Made by a program: the position numbers and the translations under genes | Source: RYN-133 sp963785425 | GTDB taxonomy: Bacteria > Actinomycetota > Actinomycetes > Mycobacteriales > Jatrophihabitantaceae | Assembly: GCA_963785425.1 (NCBI GenBank) | Contig: CAWAVG010000004.1 | Span: forward strand, 186,001-250,000 | Direction of reading: 5' to 3' | DNA length: 64,000 nucleotides | Part shown: in pieces, positions 46,594 through 53,376 of the stretch | How the letters are laid out: each line of letters begins with the position of its first letter | How positions within the stretch are numbered: position 1 is the stretch's first letter | The notes under the pieces: model-generated | What the model saw: only the letters and a program-made list of their open reading frames with translations | Told to the model about the DNA's origin: nothing | Databases searched by the model: none

Positions 46594-46661
46594 GTGAGTG
46601 GCGCGTTCGGTCGGTGAGTGGCGCGATATACCGCGCCACTCACGTCGGAAGGCGCCACTCA
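46594..46661. repeat. GTGAGTGGCGCG repeat array with inverted copies, in the tsaE-tsaB gap
   Basis: Direct copies of GTGAGTGGCGCG at 46594-46605 and 46614-46625 (20 bp apart). After a 6-base centre comes the exact inverse CGCGCCACTCAC at 46632-46643 and a further inverse GCGCCACTCA at 46652-46661 that reaches into the tsaE stop codon. The central arms make a 12-bp hairpin. The core and phasing match the array at 36021-36112. Confidence 0.85.
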
Positions 46662-47107
46662 GCGAAGCGGGGTGAGGCGGGTCGCCCAGTCGCCGCCGTG
46701 GGCCGCGACGGTCGCGGTGCGCTGCTCGCCGTCCTCGGCGCGCTCGAGGGTGATCGTCAGGTACGAGTCGGCGAGCTGCTCGGCCTTGCCCTCGCCCCAT
46801 TCGACGACGGTGACGGCCTCGTCGGCGGACACGTCGAGATCGAGGTCGTCGACCTCCTCGAGGGATCCCGAGCCGGTAGGCGTCGACGTGCACGAGCGGC
46901 ACTGCGCCCGGATGCACTCGCGCGATGACGAACGTGGGCGACGCGATGCGTCCCGACACCTGCAGGCCCGCGCCGATCCCCTGCACGAGAGTGGTCTTGC
47001 CGGCACCGAGCGGGCCGCCGAGAACGATCAGGTCTCCTGCGCGTAGCACGCGTCGCCAGGCGCCGTCCGAAGTCGCGGGTGTCGTCGGCAGTGGGGAGTT
47101 CGATCAT
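46659..47107 (-). CDS. tsaE: tRNA threonylcarbamoyl ATPase TsaE, two frameshifts
   Basis: A P-loop ATPase that resets the TsaB-TsaD complex. Segments: MIELPTADDTRDFGR, then LRAGDLIVLGGPLGAGKTTLVQGIGAGL with Walker A and SPTFVIARVHPG, HVDAYRL, then SLEEVDDLDLDVSADEAVTVVEWGEGKAEQL. One extra base near 47060 and one near 46868 separate them; removing both gives 149 codons, typical length. Starts at ATG 47107 overlapping the hydrolase stop (ATGA). Confidence 0.9.
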
Positions 47108-48155
47108 GCCTCGTTCAGTGCGTCCTCGATCAGTCGCAGCAGCGGCGGGTTGACGGCCTCGGGCCGTTCCATGAGCACCTGATGGCCGGCGTCGGGAACG
47201 AGCACGAACTCTGCCTTGGGCAACAGGTCGGCCATGTCGCGACTGTGGTCGCTCGGCGTGACGAGGTCATCGTCGCCGCAGATGATGACGACGGGCAGGT
47301 CGACGAGCACGTCGAGAGCGGCGAGCTTGTCGTGCGAGGTCAGCGTCGGGAAGAACTCGGCGACCACGTCGACCGGAGTCTCGCCGATCATCCTCGTCAT
47401 GAACTCGACGAGTGCGGGATCGGCTGTGCGGGCCGAACGCGAGTCGGCGCACGAACAGCCACGCCGCGTCGGTCAGCCGGCCACGGCCGCGTTCGATGAG
47501 GGTGGTCTGCCGCCGCACTCCGCGCAGCGCGAGCCGCAGGGCCGGATCGCCGACGCGCGCCAACCCCGCGGGGACGCCCAGGGTGAGCCACGTGAGCTTG
47601 CCGGTCGACGTGCTGATCAGTCCGACGCCGCGGATCCGCTTGCCGAACAGTTCCGGGTGCGCGTCGGCGAGCGCGAGGATCGTCATGCCGCCCATCGAGT
47701 GGCCGATGAGCACGACGGGCCCGTGGGGCACGAGTTCGCTCAGGACGACGTGCAGGTCGGAGCCGAGCTGGTCGATGGTGGCGCGGTCGGCGCTGCCGCG
47801 CGAGGACCGGCCGTGGCTGCGCAGGTCGAAGCTGACGACCCGTACCCGGCGGCCGAACCGGTCGATGATCGGCGCGGCGCTGGAACAGCAGGTCGTCGCG
47901 GTTCTGGCAGAAGCCGTGCAGCAGCACGACGGTCAGCGGCGCGTTCAGCGGACCGTCCTGCTCGTAGTACAGGCTCACCGCGTCGTCGGTGCGCACGAAG
48001 CCGGCGCGTGCGGGCTCGGGTGCGGCGAAGTCGTCGAGCACCGCTTGCGTGCGGGTCGCGCGCACGCGGCGGTCGGCGACGACGGCGGCGCTGACCGCGG
48101 CGAACCCGGCCGCCACAGCGCCTGCCCAGATGCCGCCCCGCTTCGCCCGGTTCAT
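47104..48155 (-). CDS. Alpha/beta-fold hydrolase in the tsa operon, two frameshifts
   Basis: An N-terminal membrane or signal segment (GIWAGAVAAGFAAVSAAVVAD), then VVLLHGFCQNRDDLL (oxyanion region), nucleophile VLIGHSMGGM, acid in VVIICGDDDLVTP and histidine in VPDAGHQVLMERPEAV: a full catalytic triad. Extra bases near 47880 and 47443 split it; removing two gives 350 codons. Hydrolases of this kind occur between alr and tsaE in many actinobacteria. Substrate unknown. The start overlaps the alr stop by ATGA. Confidence 0.85.
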
Positions 48156-49267
48156 GCGCCGGCGCCACCCCGGTAGGTGCGCGGCACGCGCGGGCCGATC
48201 CGCGTGACGATCTCGTAGTGGATGGTGCCGATCGCCTCTGCCCAGTCGATCGCCCGCGGCCCGTCCGGGTCGGCGCCGAACAGGATCGCCTCGTCACTCT
48301 CGCTCACGTCGAGATCGCCGACGTCGACGACGAACTGGTCCATGCACACCCGTCCGCTGATCGTGAACGTGTGGCCGTTGATCGAGACCGGGCCGACGTT
48401 CGTCGCGTGCCGCGGGATGCCGTCGGCGTAGCCCAGCGGGATGAGCGCGAGCGTGGTGTCGCGTTCGGTGGTGTACGCGTGACCGTACGAGACGCCCTCA
48501 CCGGCGTGTACGCGTTTCACGCCGGCCAGGCCGGATCGCAGCGTCATGGCCGGTGTCAGCCCGAAATCGCCCTGCTCCGGGACGGGGGTGAGCCCGTAGA
48601 CGGCGATGCCCGGACGCACGAGGTCGAAATGCGCCTCGGGCATGGTGAGCGTGGCCGCGGAGTTGGCGATGTGGCGCACCTCCGGCCGCACTCCGATCGC
48701 TTCGGCGACTTCGAGCGCCGCCCGGAACGCCTCGAGTTGCCTCCCGATCGTGGGATGTCCCGGCTGGTCGGCGTAGGCGAAGTGGCTCCAGATGCCGACG
48801 ACCTGCACAGCGCTCTCGGCAGCGGCTGCGCGCACCAGGTCCGGCCAGTCGTCGACGTAGGCCCCGTTCCGCGACAGCCCGGTGTCGATCTTCAGGTGGA
48901 CGCGCGCGGTGCGTCCGCTCTGCCGGGCGGCAGCGGCGATGATCGCGAGCTGCCAGGTGCTGCTGGCGGACAGGTCGACGTCGGCCTCGACCGCGGCGCG
49001 CACGGTGTCGGTCTCGCCGGGCGTCCACAACCACGCCAGCGCGCGCACCTCGATGCCGCCGCGGCGCAGCGCGAGCGCCTCGTCGACGGTGGCCGTCCCG
49101 AGCCAGGTGGCGCCGCCCGCCAGTGCGGCACGCGCACTCTCGAGCAGGCCGTGGCCGTAGCCGTCGGCCTTGACGACGGCCATGACCTCGGCGGACGTCC
49201 CGGCTTTCAGCGTCGCGACGTTGCCGCGGATGGCATCGAGATCGACGACGGCTTCGGCGCGTAACAC
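48152..49267 (-). CDS. alr: Alanine racemase
   Basis: A PLP enzyme that makes D-alanine for peptidoglycan. 371 residues. Lys33 in VVKADGYGHG carries PLP. The N-terminal barrel has HLKIDTGLSRNG and HIANSAATL. The C-terminal beta domain has VSYGHAYTT with the catalytic Tyr and ISGRVCMDQFVVDVG. Intact, unlike its neighbours downstream. Appears to be the first gene of the alr-hydrolase-tsaE-tsaB-rimI-tsaD operon, linking wall synthesis with t6A modification as in mycobacteria. Confidence 0.96.
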   Translation of the reverse strand: MLRAEAVVDLDAIRGNVATLKAGTSAEVMAVVKADGYGHGLLESARAALAGGATWLGTATVDEALALRRGGIEVRALAWLWTPGETDTVRAAVEADVDLSASSTWQLAIIAAAARQSGRTARVHLKIDTGLSRNGAYVDDWPDLVRAAAAESAVQVVGIWSHFAYADQPGHPTIGRQLEAFRAALEVAEAIGVRPEVRHIANSAATLTMPEAHFDLVRPGIAVYGLTPVPEQGDFGLTPAMTLRSGLAGVKRVHAGEGVSYGHAYTTERDTTLALIPLGYADGIPRHATNVGPVSINGHTFTISGRVCMDQFVVDVGDLDVSESDEAILFGADPDGPRAIDWAEAIGTIHYEIVTRIGPRVPRTYRGGAGA

Positions 49268-49309
49268 GCCCGCCAGTGTCTCAGTTGACGGCGGGCCGCT
49301 GCGCGGTCG

Positions 49310-49564
49310 TCAGCCGCGGCGTGGCCGCGGCCGCGTCGGCTGCAACCACTGACCGAACGCGCCCGCGCCCATGTGCCGGTGGTGTTCCTGGCCCGCAGCG
49401 ACCGTCGGCTCGGCGGCCGCGGCCGGGTGCGCGAGCGGTTCCTCGACGTGGCGGGCGGCCGGATAGTCGTGCCGGAACTCGGGGTGGTCGTGCCAGCAAT
49501 GGTCGTCCACCTCGGTCTTGTAGCTGAATCTCAGCTCGCACTTCGGGCACTGGTGAACAGTCAT
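49310..49564 (-). CDS. Small C2H2 zinc-finger-like protein
   Basis: 84 residues starting MTVHQCPKCELRFSYKTEVD. C6, C9, H22 and H27 make a C-x2-C-x12-H-x4-H pattern like a eukaryotic C2H2 finger; C23 and H25 are extra possible ligands. The rest is His- and Ala-rich with a basic end (PTRPRPRR). ATG 49564 has GGAG 7 bases upstream. The family is known as small hypothetical proteins in actinobacteria. It ends 42 bases before alr on the same strand. Role unknown; nucleic-acid binding is possible. Confidence 0.7.
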   Translation of the reverse strand: MTVHQCPKCELRFSYKTEVDDHCWHDHPEFRHDYPAARHVEEPLAHPAAAAEPTVAAGQEHHRHMGAGAFGQWLQPTRPRPRRG

Positions 49565-49675
49565 CGCCGACTCCGTCCTGGATGTCTTCTTCCACGGTAG
49601 GACGGTGCCGCGTCGAACGCGACGATTCTTCGCTGATCCTTCTCGACGGATCCATTTCGGACCTACGATCGCTGC

Positions 49676-50074
49676 ATGTGGGGCCGCAAGAAGCGCGACA
49701 AGCACGCCGGCGACGACGGCGCATCGCTCGAGCCCGAACAGTCGTACTGGACGACACACGCCGACCCCGCCGCAGGTCCCACCGCCCCTCCCGTTGCTGG
49801 GCAGCCCGGGCCGGCCGCCGGGGACGGCCCGATCAGCGGCACCGTGATCACGGTCAACGGACAGCCGGTCGACCTCGGGTCCGGGGACGCACACCAGGTG
49901 TTCACGATGCTCGCCCAGCACGGCAAGCTGACCGAGACGCACGTCTTCGAGACGACGAAGCACGCGACGCCCGAGCAGGGCGAGCAGATCGCGCAGTTGC
50001 TCGAACAGCGGCGCAGCGGTGCGATCTCCGACCCGGATTTCGCGGCCCAGGTGTTGCGGGTGCTGGGCCGCTAG
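49676..50074 (+). CDS. Hypothetical protein with C-terminal SHOCT-like segment
   Basis: 132 residues. A basic start (MWGRKKRDKHAGDD), a Pro/Ala/Gly-rich low-complexity middle, a short strand region ISGTVITVNGQPVDLGSG and a C-terminal pair of helices GEQIAQLLEQRRSGAISDPDFAAQVLRVLG. The last part fits the short SHOCT motif used for oligomerisation. The stop shares a CTAG with the convergent mqnA stop. Function unknown. Confidence 0.65.
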   Translation: MWGRKKRDKHAGDDGASLEPEQSYWTTHADPAAGPTAPPVAGQPGPAAGDGPISGTVITVNGQPVDLGSGDAHQVFTMLAQHGKLTETHVFETTKHATPEQGEQIAQLLEQRRSGAISDPDFAAQVLRVLGR

Positions 50075-50910
50075 ACGTCGGCGAAGGCCGGCGTGACCAC
50101 CTCGGTGACCGCGCCCGCCGCATGCGCACGGCGCGCGAACTCGACCACGCCGTCGACCTGGCGCGGGCCGAACGTGAAGTCAAGGGTGCGGAAGTAGGTG
50201 GCCAGCGTGGCCGGGTCGAAGTCCTCCCACCGGGCGGCAGCGGCGGCGACCTCGTCGACGTGGGCGAGGGCGTCGTCGCGGCTGCGGACGAATGCCTCGT
50301 GCACGTCCTTGACCAGGCCGGGGTTGGCCTCGGCGTAATCGCGGCGCGCGGCCCACACCGCGAACACCATGGGCAGGCCCGTCCAGTCGCGCCACACCGC
50401 GCCGAGGTCGTGCACCTGCAGTCCGCGCCGTGGTGCGTCGAACCCGGCCCGCAGTGCTGCGTCACCGATGAGCACGGCGGCGTCGGCCTCGAGCATCATC
50501 GCGGTCAGGTCGGGCGGGCAGGTGAAGTACTCGGGTTCGACCCCGTGCCGGGTCGCGAGCCACATGCGGGTGAGCAGCACCGACGTGCGCGAGGTCGAGC
50601 CGAGGGCAACACGTCGGCCGTCCAGCTCGGCCGGCGGCACCTTCGAGACGAGGTTGACCGACAGCACCGGGCCGTCCGAGCCGACGGCGACGTCCGGCAA
50701 CAGCACCAGTTGGTCGGCGTGGCGCAGGTACTCGACGAGCGAGATCGGGCCAATGTCGAGATCACCGGCCACGAGCAGGTCGTTGAGCCGGTCAGGCGTG
50801 TCCTTCGTCAGCTCCACGTCCAGCAACGCGCCGGAGCGGACGAGTCCCCAGTAGATCGGCAGGCAGTTCAGGAACTGGATGTGCCCTACACGAGGACGAG
50901 CGACGACCAC
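50071..50910 (-). CDS. mqnA: Chorismate dehydratase MqnA (futalosine menaquinone pathway)
   Basis: Removes water from chorismate to give 3-[(1-carboxyvinyl)oxy]benzoate, the first step of the futalosine route. 279 residues with the periplasmic-binding-protein-like fold of the MqnA/MqnD family: RVGHIQFLNCLPIYWGL, DIGPISLVEYLRHAD, VALGSTSRTSVLL, AVLIGDAALRAG and DLGAVWRDWTGLPMVFAVWAAR. The opening FLNCLPIYWGL favours MqnA over MqnD. mqnE and ubiX lie 8-13 kb downstream, so the pathway genes are dispersed. Confidence 0.92.
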   Translation of the reverse strand: MVVARPRVGHIQFLNCLPIYWGLVRSGALLDVELTKDTPDRLNDLLVAGDLDIGPISLVEYLRHADQLVLLPDVAVGSDGPVLSVNLVSKVPPAELDGRRVALGSTSRTSVLLTRMWLATRHGVEPEYFTCPPDLTAMMLEADAAVLIGDAALRAGFDAPRRGLQVHDLGAVWRDWTGLPMVFAVWAARRDYAEANPGLVKDVHEAFVRSRDDALAHVDEVAAAAARWEDFDPATLATYFRTLDFTFGPRQVDGVVEFARRAHAAGAVTEVVTPAFADV

Positions 50911-50966
50911 GCCCTCACGGTAGGCGCCCTCTTCCGTTCCCCAGTTTGCAGGGGCAGTCTGCCCGC

Positions 50967-52556
50967 ATGGACTTCGAGCTTGCGAGCAACCTGATCACCC
51001 GGGTCAACGTCGGCGACGCGCTCACCCGCACCGCGGCACGGCTGCCCGACCGGCTCGCGCTGGTCGACGGTGACCGGCGCTGGACCTACGCCGGGCTCAA
51101 CACCCGCGTCAACCAGGTCGCCAACGGTCTGGACGAGCGCGGGTTCGCCCGCGGCGACGCGCTGGCGCTGGCGTCGGGCAACAGCGCCGAGTTCCTGGTC
51201 ACCTACTTCGCCTGCGCGAAGCTCGGCGTGGTGTGCGTGCCGATGAACCTCGGCTGGCGCGCCGACGAGATCGCCTACGTGCTCGACCACTCACAGGCGA
51301 TCGGCATCGTCGTCGAGGCGCAGCTCGTCGAGCTGGTGCTGCCGGCAGTCGAGAAGGTGCCGTCGATCCACGACGTCATCGTCGCCTACGGGACGGACGG
51401 GCGGTACGAGCAGTCGTTGCCCGACCGCAACTGGCTGACCTTCGCCGATCTGCACGCCGGCGACGTGTCCGAGCCCGAGCGCGTCGTAGGCGAACGCGAC
51501 GCCGTCAGCTACCTCTACACGAGCGGCACGACCTCGTTCCCCAAGGGCGTGGTCGGTAGTCACGTCGCCATCTATCTCGAGTCGTTGATGGCCGCAGCCG
51601 AGACCGGCATCTCGGCGGACGACCGCATCGCGTGCCTCATGCCGCTGTTCCACACCGCGCAGCTCAACGGGTTCGGCACGCCCGCCGTGATGATGGGAGC
51701 GACGCAGTACCTCATGCGGGGCTTCGACCCCAAGGCACTGCTCGATCTCATCGAACGCGAGCACATCACCCGGGCGTTCGCGCTGCCGATGATGTGGCGA
51801 GCGCTGGTCGAGGACCCGTCGACGCCACAACGGGATCTGTCGTCGTTGCAGAAGGCCGCCTATGCGATGGCGCCGATGCCGGACGCCCTGCTGCGCAAGT
51901 GCATCGAGACGTTAAAGTGCGGTTTCTATCTCGCGTTCGGGCAGACCGAGATGAGCCCGGTCACCACGTTCTTCCGTCCCGAGCACCAGCTGTCGCACTC
52001 GGGTGCGGTCGGCACGCAGGTCGTCAACGTGCAGATCGGGATCATGTCGCCGGAGGGCGAGCTGTTGCCGCGTGGGCAGGAGGGCGAGATCGTCTACCGC
52101 GGCCCGCAGGCGCTCAATGAATACCTGCGCAACCCGGAAGCGACCGAAGAAGCTTTTGTGCACGGCTGGTTCCATTCCGGCGACGCCGGCGTCCTCGCCG
52201 ACGACGGCATGCTGTGGTTCAGCGATCGCTACAAGGACGTCATCAAGACCGGCGGCGAGAACGTCGCGTCCATCGAGGTCGAGAAGGCGATCTACGCGGC
52301 GGCGCCGGAGGTCGCGGAAGTCGCTGTGATCGGCCTGCCCCACGAGCGCTGGACGGAAGCGATCACCGCAGTCGTCGTGGCCAAGCCGGGCGAGCAGGTC
52401 GACGGGCAGGAACTCGTCGAGAAGGTGCGCTCGTCCATCGCCGGGTTCAAGGCGCCCAAGTCGGTGATCGTCGTGGACGAGTTGCCGAAGACGTCGACCG
52501 GCAAGATTCAGAAGAACGTCGTGCGCAAGCAATTCGCCGATTTCTACAACCAGTAA
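50967..52556 (+). CDS. Fatty-acyl/aryl-CoA synthetase (AMP-binding, FadD-like)
   Basis: 529 residues. P-loop YLYTSGTTSFPKGVVGSH, with Ser in place of the more usual Gly after TT; YLAFGQTEMSP for adenine binding; GWFHSGDAGVLADDGMLWFSDRYKDVIKTGGENV hinge region; and the catalytic Lys in KTSTGKIQKNV. It forms acyl-adenylate then acyl-CoA. The acyl substrate cannot be told. MenE is unlikely because menaquinone is made by the futalosine route here. ATG 50967 has AGGGGCAG about 10 bases upstream. Followed after 9 bases by the phosphatase-like gene. Confidence 0.9.
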   Translation: MDFELASNLITRVNVGDALTRTAARLPDRLALVDGDRRWTYAGLNTRVNQVANGLDERGFARGDALALASGNSAEFLVTYFACAKLGVVCVPMNLGWRADEIAYVLDHSQAIGIVVEAQLVELVLPAVEKVPSIHDVIVAYGTDGRYEQSLPDRNWLTFADLHAGDVSEPERVVGERDAVSYLYTSGTTSFPKGVVGSHVAIYLESLMAAAETGISADDRIACLMPLFHTAQLNGFGTPAVMMGATQYLMRGFDPKALLDLIEREHITRAFALPMMWRALVEDPSTPQRDLSSLQKAAYAMAPMPDALLRKCIETLKCGFYLAFGQTEMSPVTTFFRPEHQLSHSGAVGTQVVNVQIGIMSPEGELLPRGQEGEIVYRGPQALNEYLRNPEATEEAFVHGWFHSGDAGVLADDGMLWFSDRYKDVIKTGGENVASIEVEKAIYAAAPEVAEVAVIGLPHERWTEAITAVVVAKPGEQVDGQELVEKVRSSIAGFKAPKSVIVVDELPKTSTGKIQKNVVRKQFADFYNQ

Positions 52557-52565
52557 CCTCGGCGC

Positions 52566-53315
52566 GTGGACGACCACGCGCTTGCTGCCACGCTGGTCCG
52601 AGAAGCCGGGCTGCTTGCCGCTGCGATGCTGCGCGACGGGCTCCGCACCGAGCGCAAGACCTCGGTGTCGGACGTGGTGTCGGCGGCCGACCATGCGGCC
52701 GAGGAGCTGATCAGCTCACGGCTGGCCGACGAGCGCCCGTCCGACGGGGTGATCGGCGAGGAAGGCACGTCGACGCCCGGTGATCGCACCTGGTACGTCG
52801 ACCCGGTCGACGGCACGTACAACTTCTTGTCCGGATTACCGCTGTGGTGTTCGGCGATCGCGCTCGTCGAGGACGACGTGCCGGTGCTGGGCGCGGTCTA
52901 CCATCCGGTGACCGACGAACTCTGGATCGGCGGGCGGGCGTGGCGCACGACCCACAACGGCGAACCGGTCGAGCATCTGCAGGACCATGCGCTCGCCGAC
53001 GTCTCACTCGCCACGTATCTGCACCCGACCACGCTGCCCGACGACTCGGTGCGCGAGCCGCTGGTACGCGTCGTACAGAACACAGCGACGGTTCGCATGC
53101 TCGGGTCGGGATCGATCGAACTCGCGTCGGTGGCGTCGGGACGGCTCGGCGCGTACGTGCAGTACGACTGCCTGCCGTGGGACTGGTACCCGGGCGCGGC
53201 CTTGGTCGCCGCCGCAGGTGGGGTGACCGACGTCGTGCAGGCAAGCGGGCACCGGTGGCATGTCGGCGGGTCGCGGCAGGCTGTCGCGGAGATCGCCGAA
53301 CTGCTCGGCTTGTGA
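52566..53315 (+). CDS. Inositol-monophosphatase-family phosphatase
   Basis: 249 residues of the lithium-sensitive Mg-dependent phosphatase family. Metal ligands are in VIGEEG, DPVDGTYNF (DPxDGT box) and YDCLPWDWYPGAALVAAAGG (WD box), plus a GSGSIELASVASG helix. Possible substrates are inositol or histidinol phosphate, 3'-phosphoadenosine phosphate or fructose bisphosphate; not decidable from sequence. GTG 52566 start, 9 bases after the acyl-CoA synthetase. Confidence 0.88.
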   Translation: MDDHALAATLVREAGLLAAAMLRDGLRTERKTSVSDVVSAADHAAEELISSRLADERPSDGVIGEEGTSTPGDRTWYVDPVDGTYNFLSGLPLWCSAIALVEDDVPVLGAVYHPVTDELWIGGRAWRTTHNGEPVEHLQDHALADVSLATYLHPTTLPDDSVREPLVRVVQNTATVRMLGSGSIELASVASGRLGAYVQYDCLPWDWYPGAALVAAAGGVTDVVQASGHRWHVGGSRQAVAEIAELLGL

Positions 53316-53376
53316 CGGCTCCGTCAACCCCGCGTCGTTCTCACTAGCTGAGCGCCGCCATCGCGCATCAGGAGAG

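Noticed and set aside
44448..47107. Programmed ribosomal frameshifting in tsaD, rimI, tsaB and tsaE
   Set aside because: Too many shifts, mostly +1, at unrelated GC contexts without a recurring slippery sequence or stop-codon pattern; consensus errors explain them better.
50967..52556. O-succinylbenzoate-CoA ligase (MenE)
   Set aside because: The window shows futalosine-route genes, which bypass MenE, and the ligase has no specific MenE trait visible.
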